From Methylococcaceae bacterium UBA662 (GTDB lineage Bacteria > Pseudomonadota > Gammaproteobacteria > Methylococcales > Methylomonadaceae), in contig DBNW01000053.1 of the NCBI GenBank assembly GCA_002299425.1, positions 481-64,480 of the forward strand: a stretch of 64,000 nt of DNA, given 5' to 3'. This document shows positions 10,021 through 19,809 of this stretch, piece after piece (position 1 is the first letter of the stretch; every line of letters starts with the position of its first letter). Position numbers and translations under genes: made by a program. The notes under the pieces are model-generated. The model ran no database searches and was not told the DNA's origin. It was given only the letters and a program-made list of their open reading frames with translations.

Positions 10021-10242
10021 TCAGTCTACCCACTCATAAAATTCGGTCAATGCGGCGTCACATTTGCAACAACTGCTGCCGCAATTTTTCGACACGGGCA
10101 TTTTCCGCACTTTGCCCTTGTTGATCCAAACCGCAAGCATTGCGCGCAGGGCATCGGTATCGGTCTGGAAATGGTTGCACAAATCCCGCAACGCCACACG
10201 CTGGCGTTGCCTTAAGTAATCGCGTATCTGCGATAAAATCAT
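10021..10242 (-). CDS. feoC: FeoC-like Fe-S transcriptional/assembly regulator
   Basis: A 73-residue protein beginning MILSQIRDYL, with the winged-helix pattern of FeoC and a C-terminal cysteine cluster CGSSCCKC (C54, C58, C59, C61) suited to an Fe-S cluster. It is preceded by a strong AAGGAGG, and its ATG overlaps the feoB stop in TGATG. FeoC proteins bind FeoB and tune ferrous iron uptake or FeoB stability. Being the last gene of feoABC supports the call. Confidence 0.85.
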   Translation of the reverse strand: MILSQIRDYLRQRQRVALRDLCNHFQTDTDALRAMLAVWINKGKVRKMPVSKNCGSSCCKCDAALTEFYEWVD

Positions 10243-12569
10243 CAGGGCACCTCCTTCTTGAGCGGTTTGTGGTCGATTTTTTTGCCTGCCCACCAAAGGC
10301 CTGACAACACCAAGGCAAATGCCGCTAACAAGCCATTGATCCAGGCCAACGAATACGCGGGGTGTTGGTTGAAACTGAGGGTTTGGTAGTAAAGGGTGGC
10401 GGTCGTATAGGCTATGCCGGTTGTCCAACAGACCACGAACACGGTCCAGCCAGGGCCGGTTTCGCGGTAAATTGCCGCCGTTGCCGCAACGCACGGCGTA
10501 TAAAGCAAAATAAACAGCAAATAAGCGAAAGCACCAGCCTGTCCGTCAAAACTGCCGCGCATGGCGGCAAAAGTACCGGTCTGGACATTTTGTTGTTCGG
10601 CGGCGGTGGCTAAGTCGTCGATAGTGCCGATATTCAGTCCTAATGGATCGGTTATTCTTTCGGCCAGGGCGGCGAGGTTTTCTGGAATAGTCGCGAATGC
10701 GGCCAGTAAAGCGGCATCGAGTTCGAACGCCTGCGGTGTTTGTGCAGCCCCGCCGGCCGCCATTTGGCTGTACAAGGCATCTAACGTGCCGACTACCGCT
10801 TCTTTGGCTAACACTCCGGTAAAAATACCCACTGTAGCGGGCCAATTGTCGGCACGGATGCCCATCGGTTGGAACAGCGGTGTCAGGCTGCGGCCAATCG
10901 CACTTAAAACGGATTTTTCGCTGTTCTCTTGGCCAAAACTGCCGTCCGTACCCAGGGCGTTGAGTAAGTTCAGCACCAGTACCATGGGTACGATAACCTT
11001 GCCGGCACCGTAGACAAAAGTTTTTAAGCGCTCCCAGGTTTTTAGCAAAACAGAACGGGCGGCCGGCAGGTGGTAGGCGGGCAGTTCCATGATAAAGGGT
11101 GAGGCCGTGCCTTTAAATAAGGTGCAGCGCATCACTAGGCCAGTTAGCACGGCCACGGCAATGCCCAGCAAATACAGGCCGAACACCAGATTTTGGCCAC
11201 CTACCGGAAAAAACGCGGCGGCAAACAACGCATAGACGGGTAATCGTGCGCCACAGGACATGAACGGATTCATTAGATTGGTCAAAATCCGGTCACGCGG
11301 ATTTTCCAGGGTGCGGGTTGCCATGATAGCCGGAACATTGCAGCCGAAGCCTACAATCATCGGTACAAACGATTTACCCGGCAAACCCATCAAACACATA
11401 AGGCGGTCCATAACAAAAGCGGCCCTAGCCATATAACCGGAATCTTCCAACACGGACAAAAACAAGAACAAAAAACCGACAATCGGGATGAACGTAGCAA
11501 TCACCCGGATACCGCCGCCCAATCCCTGAGTGATAAGCACCTGTAGCCAATCCGGCAACCCCCACCCTGATAACCCTTGCGCTAGACCGTCTACCAACAG
11601 GGCACCCACCGCCTGGTCGAAGCAATCGACGAAGGCACCGCCAATGTTGATGGTGAACATAAACATGGCGTACATAACCAGCAAAAACAGGGGGATACCT
11701 AAAAACCGGTTGAGCACAAAACGGTCTATGCGATCCGTGGTATGGCGGCTTGCCTCATGGGCCTTGCAGACCGCGGAGCGGGTTAGCTGGTTGACAAAGC
11801 CATAACGGGCATCGGCGGCTAAAATGTCGATCTCGTCGTTGGTCTGCTCTTCTACCTGTTTTTGCAAGGCTTTAACCTTGGGCAAAAAGTCTTTTCCGGC
11901 AATTTCTTGCGCTAAGGTGTCTTCTTCCAATAGCCGCACAGCCAACCAACGCACATCGCACGGATAGCTCTCGGCAACCGTCGCTAGCAGGGGAGATAAG
12001 GCTAAAATTGCCCGCTCCAGCGGGGCAGGGTAGCTGATTGTGGCGGCGGCTATGGGTTTGTTGGCAGCGGCCTGGTTGATGAGGTTTTTTAATGCCGCTA
12101 GGCCCTGCTTGGTTGCGGCACTGATAGGAATAACGGGGCAACCTAAGTGTTCGGAGAGTGTTTCGACATCAATTTTAATGCCACGGCGTTTCACAGCATC
12201 CATCATGTTCAACACTAAGACCATCGGCACCCGCATTTCCAGCAATTGCGAGGTCAAATACAAGCTGCGTTCGATGTTAGTAGCATCGACGATGTTGACC
12301 ATTAAATCCGCTTGCCTAGAGGCGACATAATCACGGGCAACTTTTTCGTCCAGAGAAACGTTGTCGTCAGCTGTCTCCAATGAGTAAGTGCCTGGCAAAT
12401 CAACCAGTTCCAGTGTTTTTCCGGCAAACGTGTAAAGCCCTACTTTTTTTTCAACGGTGACGCCGGGCCAGTTGCCTACTTGTTGTCTGGCACCGGTCAA
12501 AGCATTGAATAAAGTGGTCTTGCCGCAATTAGGATTGCCTACTACACCGACGGTGTAATCAGCCTTCAT
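10242..12569 (-). CDS. feoB: ferrous iron transporter FeoB
   Basis: Inner-membrane Fe(II) permease with an N-terminal G-protein domain. G motifs seen are GNPNCGKTT (G1), DLPGTYSLE (G3) and NMMD (G4), followed by a helical GDI-like segment and many membrane helices, including the gate regions ARAAFVMDRLMCLMGLPGKS and GFGCNVPAIMATRTLENPRD with conserved Cys. I take the ATG at MKADYTVGVVG; an in-frame TTG lies 12 bases upstream. It overlaps the end of feoA by about 10 bases. The length (775 aa) is normal for proteobacterial FeoB. Confidence 0.95.
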   Translation of the reverse strand: MKADYTVGVVGNPNCGKTTLFNALTGARQQVGNWPGVTVEKKVGLYTFAGKTLELVDLPGTYSLETADDNVSLDEKVARDYVASRQADLMVNIVDATNIERSLYLTSQLLEMRVPMVLVLNMMDAVKRRGIKIDVETLSEHLGCPVIPISAATKQGLAALKNLINQAAANKPIAAATISYPAPLERAILALSPLLATVAESYPCDVRWLAVRLLEEDTLAQEIAGKDFLPKVKALQKQVEEQTNDEIDILAADARYGFVNQLTRSAVCKAHEASRHTTDRIDRFVLNRFLGIPLFLLVMYAMFMFTINIGGAFVDCFDQAVGALLVDGLAQGLSGWGLPDWLQVLITQGLGGGIRVIATFIPIVGFLFLFLSVLEDSGYMARAAFVMDRLMCLMGLPGKSFVPMIVGFGCNVPAIMATRTLENPRDRILTNLMNPFMSCGARLPVYALFAAAFFPVGGQNLVFGLYLLGIAVAVLTGLVMRCTLFKGTASPFIMELPAYHLPAARSVLLKTWERLKTFVYGAGKVIVPMVLVLNLLNALGTDGSFGQENSEKSVLSAIGRSLTPLFQPMGIRADNWPATVGIFTGVLAKEAVVGTLDALYSQMAAGGAAQTPQAFELDAALLAAFATIPENLAALAERITDPLGLNIGTIDDLATAAEQQNVQTGTFAAMRGSFDGQAGAFAYLLFILLYTPCVAATAAIYRETGPGWTVFVVCWTTGIAYTTATLYYQTLSFNQHPAYSLAWINGLLAAFALVLSGLWWAGKKIDHKPLKKEVP

Positions 12570-12801
12570 GGCATCGCTCAATCAGCAAAACATCCGCTTC
12601 GCTTTTACGCAAAGTGAGGGAAAAGCCCCTAAGCCGGATTTCTATGGGGTCGCCTAAAGGCGCGAAACGGGTCACGCGGAAACGAGTGCCTGGAGTTAAG
12701 CCCATGGCTAATAACCGCTTACGATAAGCTTTGCCCGATTGTTCAAAGCCAACAATTTTGCAGAAATCACCGACATTCAAATTTTTTAAACTAAGGGCCA
12801 T
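12559..12801 (-). CDS. feoA: FeoA ferrous iron transport accessory protein
   Basis: An 80-residue SH3-like protein starting MALSLKNLNVGDFC. The segment RLLAMGLTPGTRFRVTRFAPL and the ending RLRGFSLTLRKSEADVLLIE are typical of FeoA, which binds FeoB at the cytoplasmic face. The start is chosen for its length and because CGGAG precedes it; longer in-frame sequence upstream does not look like FeoA. It is the first gene of feoABC, with a Fur-box-like sequence 43-62 bases upstream. Confidence 0.92.
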   Translation of the reverse strand: MALSLKNLNVGDFCKIVGFEQSGKAYRKRLLAMGLTPGTRFRVTRFAPLGDPIEIRLRGFSLTLRKSEADVLLIERCHEG

Positions 12802-12843
12802 GGCACACTCCGACGAATTTAGTAAGCATCTGAATCTATGATA

Positions 12844-12863
12844 TATCAATAATCATTCTCATT
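12844..12863 (-). promoter_or_regulatory. putative Fur box of the feo operon
   Basis: On the minus strand the sequence AATGAGAATGATTATTGATA resembles the Fur consensus built from NATWAT repeats (GATAATGATAATCATTATC). Its position just upstream of feoA fits iron repression by Fur. This is pattern matching only; no scoring was done. Confidence 0.6.
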
Positions 12864-13089
12864 CCTCATCGACTATAGCACAGGGGCTTTGAACCTTGAA
12901 AGTGGCGACTCGGTTTTTTTGGCGCGCGCAAAGCCTAGAATGTTTAAAGGTTTGGTTTTTGGTATCGCCCCGGACGTTGTGTGGATAAACACGGGATGAA
13001 GCAATGTTGCAAAGGAGGCAGGGTGTGTTTTTAGGGGCAATCAACGCAAAGACAGTGCGGTCAGTGCGCTGATGGCATGCGGTCGGTCG

Positions 13090-13395
13090 TCAGTCTTGGA
13101 TGCTGTATTTTTCCCGGGAGGCATCAACCCGGTCGCGCAATTCTTTCCCGGGTTTAAAATGCGGGACATACTTTTTTGTCAGATTGACGGATTCGCCCGT
13201 TTTTGGGTTTCGGCCCACCCTAGGCGGCCTGACATGCAAGGAAAAACTGCCAAAGCCCCTGATTTCAATCCGCTCGCCGGAAGATAGCGCGGTATTCATT
13301 TGTTCGATAATGCATTTTACTGCCAGTTCGACGTCCTTAACGGCAAGGTTGGGCTGTTGCCTAGCGAGGGCTTCAATGAGTTCTGATTTTGTCAC
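13090..13395 (-). CDS. ihfB: integration host factor beta subunit
   Basis: A DNA-bending nucleoid protein, the partner of IhfA. The product begins (V/M)[13 protein letters not shown] at a GTG codon preceded by CAGGAT. It contains [15 protein letters not shown] and the beta-arm segment [13 protein letters not shown] with the intercalating Pro, then [16 protein letters not shown]. At 101 residues it is a few longer than E. coli IhfB. It is the last gene of the supraoperon, directly after rpsA, the conserved position in gammaproteobacteria. An ATG overlapping the GTG is out of frame. Confidence 0.95.
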   Translation of the reverse strand: MTKSELIEALARQQPNLAVKDVELAVKCIIEQMNTALSSGERIEIRGFGSFSLHVRPPRVGRNPKTGESVNLTKKYVPHFKPGKELRDRVDASREKYSIQD

Positions 13396-13466
13396 ATGAT
13401 ATCCTGGATGAAAAATAAACACTGACAGGGCCGTGCCATCCGGCACAGCCCCTACAGTATCTGGTT

Positions 13467-15128
13467 TTATTTTTCCATTTGCTTAAAAATATCGGCAAAT
13501 GTCGGAGACCCCGAAGCTTGTTGAGAATGGTCTTTGATGGTGTGGACTTCTTCTTCAATTTCCTTGGCTTTGATGGATAAGGAAATGGTTTTGCTTTTTT
13601 TATCGACGCCAATAAACTTAGCGGCAACGCTGTCACCTTCTTTCAGCAAAGTCCGCGCATCCTCGACCCGGTCACGTTGGATTTCCGAAGCCCTCAGATA
13701 GCCTTCGACATTATCAGCTAAAATCACCACTGCGCCTTTAACGTCTATTTCTTTAATCACCCCGGTGACTAAGCTGCCTTTTTCATGGGTGGCCAAGAAG
13801 TTTTGGAATGGGTCTTGCTCTAGTTGTTTGATGCCTAGGGAAATCCGTTCACGCTCGGAATCAATGGCCAAAATAACGGTTTCCAGCTCATCGCCTTTTT
13901 TGTATTCACGGACGGCGGTTTCGCCTTCTTCCGACCAGGAGATGTCGGACATGTGCACCAAGCCGTCGATGCCGCCATCCAAGCCGATGAAAATGCCAAA
14001 ATCGGTGATGGATTTGATTTTTCCGGAGATTTTGTCGCCTTTGTTGTGGGTGGCGGCAAATTCATCCCAAGGGTTGGATTTGCATTGCTTCATGCCCAAG
14101 GAGATGCGGCGGCGGTCTTCGTCGATTTCCAAGACCATCACTTCGACTTCATCACCTAACTGCACCAGTTTGGAGGGGTTGACGTTTTTGTTGGTCCAGT
14201 CCATTTCAGAGACGTGCACCAGGCCTTCCACGCCGGCCTCGATTTCCACGAAGCAGCCGTAATCAGTCAGGTTGTTGACCTTGCCAAAGGCACGGGTGCC
14301 GGCCGGGTAGCGGCGGGCGATGTTTAGCCACGGGTCTTCGCCCATTTGTTTCATGCCCAACGAAACGCGGTTTTTTTCCTTGTCGTATTTGAGGACTTTA
14401 ACCTGAATTTCCTGGCCGATTTCCACGCATTCGGACGGATGACGGACACGGCGCCAGGCCATGTCGGTGATGTGCAGCAAGCCATCGATGCCGCCTAAAT
14501 CAATGAAGGCACCGTAATCGGTGAGGTTTTTCACCACGCCGATGACGATGGCACCTTCGTCTAGGGTTTTCAGCAATTCTTCGCGCTCTGCGCTGTATTC
14601 TTTTTCCACCACGGCGCGGCGTGATAACACCACGTTGTTGCGTTTTTGGTCGATTTTAATGACTTTAAATTCCAGGTCACGGTTTTCCAAGAACGTAGTG
14701 TCGCGGATGGGCCGGACATCAACCAAAGAACCGGGCAAAAATGCCCGCAAGGCACCTATATCAACCGTAAAGCCGCCGCGCACTTTGCCGCTGATGCGGC
14801 CAACGACGGTAGTGTCTTTTTCGAAAGCTTGTTCCAGTTCAAACCAGGCTTTGTTTTTCTTGGCTTTGTCACGGGAAAGCAACGTCGCGCCTAGGCCATC
14901 TTCGAACAAATCCAAAGCTACTTCAATTTCATCGCCAATGGCCACTTCCAGTTCGCCATTGTTGTTTAGAAATTGCCATTTGGGGATGACGCCTTCAGAC
15001 TTGGCATTGGTGCTGACAATAATCATGTCGTTTTCGATGTCAATAACAGTGCCTATTAACATCGCGCCTGGACGCATTTCGGTTTTGGTCAGGCTTTCTT
15101 CAAATAATTCTGCAAAGCTTTCGCTCAT
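13467..15128 (-). CDS. rpsA: 30S ribosomal protein S1
   Basis: Binds mRNA leaders and unfolds them on the small subunit. The 553-residue protein begins [13 protein letters not shown] and contains six S1/OB repeats. Recurrent signatures are [40 protein letters not shown] and [20 protein letters not shown], each closing with RISLGMKQ- or [12 protein letters not shown] strands. The ATG at 15128 gives the standard N-terminus; the frame extends further upstream but without family similarity. It lies between cmk and ihfB, as in most gammaproteobacteria. Confidence 0.97.
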   Translation of the reverse strand: MSESFAELFEESLTKTEMRPGAMLIGTVIDIENDMIIVSTNAKSEGVIPKWQFLNNNGELEVAIGDEIEVALDLFEDGLGATLLSRDKAKKNKAWFELEQAFEKDTTVVGRISGKVRGGFTVDIGALRAFLPGSLVDVRPIRDTTFLENRDLEFKVIKIDQKRNNVVLSRRAVVEKEYSAEREELLKTLDEGAIVIGVVKNLTDYGAFIDLGGIDGLLHITDMAWRRVRHPSECVEIGQEIQVKVLKYDKEKNRVSLGMKQMGEDPWLNIARRYPAGTRAFGKVNNLTDYGCFVEIEAGVEGLVHVSEMDWTNKNVNPSKLVQLGDEVEVMVLEIDEDRRRISLGMKQCKSNPWDEFAATHNKGDKISGKIKSITDFGIFIGLDGGIDGLVHMSDISWSEEGETAVREYKKGDELETVILAIDSERERISLGIKQLEQDPFQNFLATHEKGSLVTGVIKEIDVKGAVVILADNVEGYLRASEIQRDRVEDARTLLKEGDSVAAKFIGVDKKSKTISLSIKAKEIEEEVHTIKDHSQQASGSPTFADIFKQMEK

Positions 15129-15226
15129 TGTAGTGTTTCCCAAGCCGTCGGTGACCGACTTAGCCCTTAAAATTTCAAAGTTAAAAGACTGCCGTACCGC
15201 CACGCGATGGCGGCCCGGCCATTAAG

Positions 15227-15883
15227 TTATTTGAGCAACTGAAGGATTTTCTGGATAACTTCGTCGACAGTCATATCAGAAGAATCAATAAAAAATGCAC
15301 CACTCGCCTGACTTAAGGGCGCGGTAGTGCGTTCCTTGTCGCGGCGATCACGCCCTTCTATCTCAGTTGTTAAGTGTGCAAGGTTAGCATCAATCCCTTT
15401 TTCCATCAACTGTTTATAGCGCCTGTGTGCCCTTTTTTCGACACTGGCGGTCAGGTATACCTTGCAGTCGGCATCGGGGAATACCACGGTGCCCATGTCG
15501 CGGCCGTCGGCCACCAGACCGGGCGGTTGTTTAAAGTCTTGTTGTTTTTTCAGCAAGACCTGGCGGACTTGCGGGTGGGCGGCAATCAGGGAAGCGGCAT
15601 TGCCGGTGCTCTCTAGGCCCAGCAGGGGGGTGATGTCCTCGCCATTGAGCGTGATGCCCAGTTCATCCCCGCAATCGAATGCCAAACACATGGCTTGTCC
15701 GACCCGGCAAATTTCGCCTAGGTCATGCAGGTCCACCGCTTGTCGTAACACGGCGATCGCCAATGACCGGTAGATCGAACCGCTGTCCAGATAACGCCAG
15801 CCTAATTGCTTGGCAATCAGGCGGCTGACCGTGCCTTTGCCGGCGCCGCTAGGGCCGTCGATAGTCAATACAGGGACGCTCAC
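15227..15883 (-). CDS. cmk: cytidylate kinase
   Basis: Phosphorylates CMP and dCMP. The 218-residue product begins SVPVLTIDGPSGAGKGTVSR with the P-loop GPSGAGKG. CMP-binding segments are YLDSGSIYR and VADGRDMGTVVFPDADCKVY, and the LID is near RDRRDKERTTAPL. The start is GTG, overlapping the aroA stop as GTGA (15880-15883), so it is translationally coupled to the preceding fusion gene. Confidence 0.95.
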   Translation of the reverse strand: MSVPVLTIDGPSGAGKGTVSRLIAKQLGWRYLDSGSIYRSLAIAVLRQAVDLHDLGEICRVGQAMCLAFDCGDELGITLNGEDITPLLGLESTGNAASLIAAHPQVRQVLLKKQQDFKQPPGLVADGRDMGTVVFPDADCKVYLTASVEKRAHRRYKQLMEKGIDANLAHLTTEIEGRDRRDKERTTAPLSQASGAFFIDSSDMTVDEVIQKILQLLK

Positions 15884-18081
15884 TGTTCGGTGCTCGTCAG
15901 TTGCAAGCCCAGTTGCCTGGCTAGGTCGCGGAACTCAGGGAACGACGTGTTGACATTGGCGCAGTTGTGCACCGTGATCGGTGCGCTAGCGCGCAAACCG
16001 GCGATGGCAAACGCCATGGCGATGCGGTGGTCGCCGTGCGATGCCACTTCGCCGCCGCCTAATGGCCCGCCTTGGATGACCATGCCGTCTTGAGTCGGCT
16101 GTGCGTCTACGCCGAGGGTTTGCAGGCCGTCGGCCATGACCTGGATGCGGTCGCATTCCTTCACCCGCAATTCTTCGGCACCGGTCAGCACGGTCTCGCC
16201 TGCGGCGCAGGCGGCGGCGATGAATACTACCGGGAATTCGTCAATCGCCAGCGGCACCAAGGCTTCGGGAATGACGATGCCTTTCAACGGCCTGGACACG
16301 ACGCGCAAATCGGCCACCGGTTCGCCGCCGACCTCGCGCCGGTTAAGCACGTCGATGTGGGCACCCATCAAGCGCAGGATGTCGATGACACCGGTGCGGG
16401 TCGGGTTGATGCCGACGTGGCGCAAGGTGACGTCGGAGCCTTCGGCAATCGAGGCACCGACCAGAAAAAACGCCGCCGAGGAAATGTCGCTGGGCACGTC
16501 GATGTGGGTCGCGGTCAGCGTGCCGGCACTGGTGATGGTGGCTTTGTTGCCGGCGCGCTTGACCGGATAGCCGAAGCCCGCCAACAGGCGTTCGGTGTGG
16601 TCGCGGGTCGGGGCCGGTTCGGTCACGCAGGTCTCGCCGCTAGCGTACATACCGGCCAGCAACAAGCAGGATTTGACCTGGGCACTGGCCATTGGCATCG
16701 CATAGTCGATGCCTTTGAGCTGAGCACCGCCTTTGATGTGCAACGGCGCGGTGCCGCCAGGTTGGGTTTCGATGCTAGCGCCCATCAACGCTAAAGGCTC
16801 GGTGACGCGGCGCATCGGCCGGGACGACAACGATGCGTCACCGGTCAGCGTGCAGTCGAAATTTTGGCCCGCCAACAAACCGCAGAGCAAACGCATCGAA
16901 GTGCCGGAATTGCCCAAATACAACGGCTTTTCCGGTTTTTTCAGGCCGTGCTTGCCGACTCCGTGAATGGTCACTTCGCCGTTCACCGGCCCTTCGATGT
17001 TAACGCCCATGGCCCGGAACGCTGCCAGCGTGGAAAGGGCGTCTTCAGCGTTCAAAAAGCCTTTGACATAGGTTACGCCCTCGGCCAAGGAGCCGAGCAT
17101 GATGGAACGGTGCGACAGGGATTTGTCGCCGGGGACGCGCACTTCGCCGTTAAGCGAGCCGCCGGGCTGGACGTGGAAAGTGATGGATTTAGACATAATG
17201 CCCTCGAATTGATTAAGAAAACGTTGCCGTGCCTTGCGGGCGTAGGCGAAAGTGGTGAACAGCGCGGTGCCGTCATTAGTGATGAGTAACTGCTGGATTT
17301 TATCCAGTTCTGCCTTGAGTTGGTCGAGCAGCGGAATAATTTCCTGCTGGTTGGCCAGGCAAATGGCTTGCCACATGGCCGGGTCGCTGGAGGCGATGCG
17401 GGTAAAATCTTTGAAGCCGCCGGCCGCGTATTTGAAAATATCGGCTTGTTCGTCCTTGTGGCCGAGCAGGTCGACTAAGGCAAACGCCAAAATATGCGGC
17501 AAATGGCTGGTGGCCGCCAAGACACGGTCGTGTTCGCGGACGTCCATTTCAGTGATGCGCGCGCCCAAGCTTTGCCAAAACGCGCGGATTTTGGCCAAGG
17601 CATCCGGGCGGCTGCGGGTGGACGGGGTGATGATCAGGCGCTTGCCGTCGAACAAGTTTTCTTGTGCTGCGGTTACGCCGCTTTGCTCGCCGCCGGCAAT
17701 GGGGTGGGCGGGGATGAAATTGTCCGGCACAAACCCAAACACGGACGCTGCGGCGGCCAGCACATTGCCCTTGGTGCTGCCGACATCGCTGTACACGGCG
17801 TGGCTGTTCCAGTGCGGTTCCAACAAGGTGAAAACGGTTTCGATACAGTTGACCGGCGTGGCGATGACCACGGCGTCGGCCTCTTGCACCGCTGCCCCCA
17901 TATCAAAATAAAACCGGTCGATGACGCCGGTTTTAAGGGCGGTTTCAAGGTTGGGCCGGTCTGTTTCGCGGCCAAAACCGACGATGTGTGCCGCCAGTTG
18001 CCGCTGCCGTGCTGCCTTGGCGACGGAGCCGCCGATGAGCCCGACGCCGATGATGCAGAGCTTGTTGAACAACACCGCCAT
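15880..18081 (-). CDS. tyrA-aroA: TyrA-AroA fusion: cyclohexadienyl/prephenate dehydrogenase and EPSP synthase
   Basis: A two-domain enzyme of 733 residues. The N-terminal half has the dinucleotide fold LCIIGVGLIGGSVAK and the TyrA segments VYSDVGSTKGNVL, FIPAHPIAGGEQSGV and LAATSHLPHILAFALVDLL. From about residue 296 the AroA half begins (SKSITFHVQPGGSLNGEV) with VPGDKSLSHRSIMLGSLAEG, YLGNSGTSMRLLCGLLAGQ, SRPMRRVTEPL and KECDRIQVMADGL. It supplies tyrosine synthesis and the shikimate step to EPSP. Such fusions are known in Pseudomonas. The ATG overlaps the hisC stop as TGATG. Confidence 0.94.
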   Translation of the reverse strand: MAVLFNKLCIIGVGLIGGSVAKAARQRQLAAHIVGFGRETDRPNLETALKTGVIDRFYFDMGAAVQEADAVVIATPVNCIETVFTLLEPHWNSHAVYSDVGSTKGNVLAAAASVFGFVPDNFIPAHPIAGGEQSGVTAAQENLFDGKRLIITPSTRSRPDALAKIRAFWQSLGARITEMDVREHDRVLAATSHLPHILAFALVDLLGHKDEQADIFKYAAGGFKDFTRIASSDPAMWQAICLANQQEIIPLLDQLKAELDKIQQLLITNDGTALFTTFAYARKARQRFLNQFEGIMSKSITFHVQPGGSLNGEVRVPGDKSLSHRSIMLGSLAEGVTYVKGFLNAEDALSTLAAFRAMGVNIEGPVNGEVTIHGVGKHGLKKPEKPLYLGNSGTSMRLLCGLLAGQNFDCTLTGDASLSSRPMRRVTEPLALMGASIETQPGGTAPLHIKGGAQLKGIDYAMPMASAQVKSCLLLAGMYASGETCVTEPAPTRDHTERLLAGFGYPVKRAGNKATITSAGTLTATHIDVPSDISSAAFFLVGASIAEGSDVTLRHVGINPTRTGVIDILRLMGAHIDVLNRREVGGEPVADLRVVSRPLKGIVIPEALVPLAIDEFPVVFIAAACAAGETVLTGAEELRVKECDRIQVMADGLQTLGVDAQPTQDGMVIQGGPLGGGEVASHGDHRIAMAFAIAGLRASAPITVHNCANVNTSFPEFRDLARQLGLQLTSTEQ

Positions 18082-19184
18082 CAAGCCGCCAACACGTCGG
18101 CCAAGGCGGCAAGGAAACGGGCGTTCTCGGCGGGTGTGCCGATGCTGACCCGCAAATGCCGGGGCAGGCCGTAATTGGCGACCGGCCGGACGATGACGCC
18201 TTGGCGCAGCAAGGCGTTATAAACCGGCAAGCCTTCGCGCTTTATAGCAACCGAAACAAAATTACCCGCCGACGCTATCCATTCCAAGCCCATTGTCTTA
18301 AAGCCATCGGTCAATTGCGCCATGCCGGCGGCGTTGTTGGCGACAGTTTGCTGCAAATGTTCAGCGTCGGCCAACGCGGCTTCGGCGGCGACCAAGGCGA
18401 GGCTGTTGTTGTTGAACGGTTGGCGGACGCGGTTGAGAATATCGGCCAATTCGGGGCTGGACAAGCTGTAGCCGATCCGCAGACCGGCCAGTCCGTAGGC
18501 TTTGGAAAAAGTGCGGGTGATGACCAAATTAGCGCAGTGAGGCAGCCAGGCCAGCGAATCGCCCAGGGCCACGTCGGGGTTGAATTCGACATAAGCCTCG
18601 TCCAGCACGCAAACGACATGGGCCGGTAGGGCGGCGACAAAAGCCTGCACCTCAGCTTGCGGCAACAGGGTGCCGGTCGGGTTGTTAGGGTTGGCGATGA
18701 ACACCAGACGAGTTTTTCCGGTGATGGCCTGCGCCATCGCCTGCAAGTCGTGGCCGTAGTTCCGTGCCGGTGCGGCAACGCCCCGCGCACCAATGGCCTG
18801 GGTAACCAGAGGGTAAACGGCGAAGGCGTGTTGCGAGTACACCGTTTCCAGCTCCGGGGTCAAAAACGCCCGCGCCAGCAGTTCCAAAATTTCATTGGAG
18901 CCGTTGCCTAGGGTGATTTGCTCCGGGGTGACGGCGTATTTGTGCGCCAAGGCGTTTTTTAGCCGGTAGCCGCTGCCATCGGGGTACGAGGCCAACCCCG
19001 GCAAGGCGGCCTGGATCGCCGCCAGCGCTTTTGGGCTGGGACCTAACGGGTTTTCGTTGGAGGCCAGCTTGACGATGTCGGTCAAGCCCACTTCGCGTTG
19101 CAATTCGTCAATGGGTTTGCCGGGCTGGTAGGGAAGCAATTGCCGGACAGCGGCGGTGGCGAGTGGGTGGATGGTGTGGTTCAT
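18081..19184 (-). CDS. hisC: histidinol-phosphate / aromatic aminotransferase (HisC family)
   Basis: A PLP-dependent class I/II aminotransferase of 367 residues. The PLP Lys lies in TRTFSKAYGLAGLRIGYS. Other signatures are LASNENPLGPSPKAL, LGNGSNEILELLARAF and FIANPNNPTGTLL. In this supraoperon the HisC paralogue serves tyrosine/phenylalanine transamination as well as, or instead of, histidine synthesis (established for the Pseudomonas arrangement). It lies between the Uma2-like gene and tyrA-aroA; the gap to the Uma2-like gene is 18 bases. Confidence 0.93.
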   Translation of the reverse strand: MNHTIHPLATAAVRQLLPYQPGKPIDELQREVGLTDIVKLASNENPLGPSPKALAAIQAALPGLASYPDGSGYRLKNALAHKYAVTPEQITLGNGSNEILELLARAFLTPELETVYSQHAFAVYPLVTQAIGARGVAAPARNYGHDLQAMAQAITGKTRLVFIANPNNPTGTLLPQAEVQAFVAALPAHVVCVLDEAYVEFNPDVALGDSLAWLPHCANLVITRTFSKAYGLAGLRIGYSLSSPELADILNRVRQPFNNNSLALVAAEAALADAEHLQQTVANNAAGMAQLTDGFKTMGLEWIASAGNFVSVAIKREGLPVYNALLRQGVIVRPVANYGLPRHLRVSIGTPAENARFLAALADVLAA

Positions 19185-19202
19185 GGGTGGGTTAGATGGG
19201 GA

Positions 19203-19808
19203 TTAGCGGGTAAAAACTTCTTGCAAATCGATAGACAAATCGGGAAACAAGCAGGGAGTAATCTGATCCTGATTGGCGTACATTTTCAGCAACTGGTATT
19301 TTTCCAGTTGCTCGTCCAAAAAAAATTGAGATACCGTCGCTTCATAAGGGTAAACCAGCCAGTATTCCTTGACACCGGCTTCCTGGTAAAGCTGGAATTT
19401 GGTTTGCATGTCCTTGCGGGCGGTGCTTTTCGACAAAATTTCGATGATCCAGTCCGGCGCACCTAAGCACCCTTTGCTGTCCAGTTTGTGTTTGTCGCAA
19501 ATCACGCATAAATCCGGTTGCACGACGGTAACAATTTCCCGGTTCGCTACGATGGATTTGCGCCGGTCATACAGGCGGACATCGAACGGGGCATGGAATG
19601 CCTTGCACGCCTTGCCTTTCAAATAACTGCCGATTTCCACCAGCAATTGAGTGGATATGTCTTGATGGCTGAAACTGGGCACAGGACTCATCAGCGCAAT
19701 TTTGCCGCGCAGCAACTCGACGGTCTCGTCAAACTGCCAGGTCAAGTAGTCGGCGTAGGAATAAACGCCGTCCAAATCCAATTGCGACAACCGGGTAATT
19801 TTTGCCAC
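19203..19808 (-). CDS. Uma2-family (DUF820) PD-(D/E)XK nuclease-like protein
   Basis: 201 residues with the Uma2 pattern: a start region YSYADYLTWQFDETVELLRG, then MSPVPSFSHQDISTQLL, VQPDLCVICD, the core GAPDWIIEILSKSTARKDMQ and YQEAGVKEYWLVYPYE. The Asp, Glu and Lys of a PD-(D/E)XK-like core are present (PDL, EILS, K of TKFQLY). Starting at GTG, it lies one base after the pheA stop and 18 bases before hisC, so it sits inside the aromatic operon. Uma2 proteins are abundant in cyanobacteria and other lineages and are poorly understood; a biochemical role in this operon is not known. Confidence 0.85.
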   Translation of the reverse strand: MAKITRLSQLDLDGVYSYADYLTWQFDETVELLRGKIALMSPVPSFSHQDISTQLLVEIGSYLKGKACKAFHAPFDVRLYDRRKSIVANREIVTVVQPDLCVICDKHKLDSKGCLGAPDWIIEILSKSTARKDMQTKFQLYQEAGVKEYWLVYPYEATVSQFFLDEQLEKYQLLKMYANQDQITPCLFPDLSIDLQEVFTR

Positions 19809-19809
19809 G

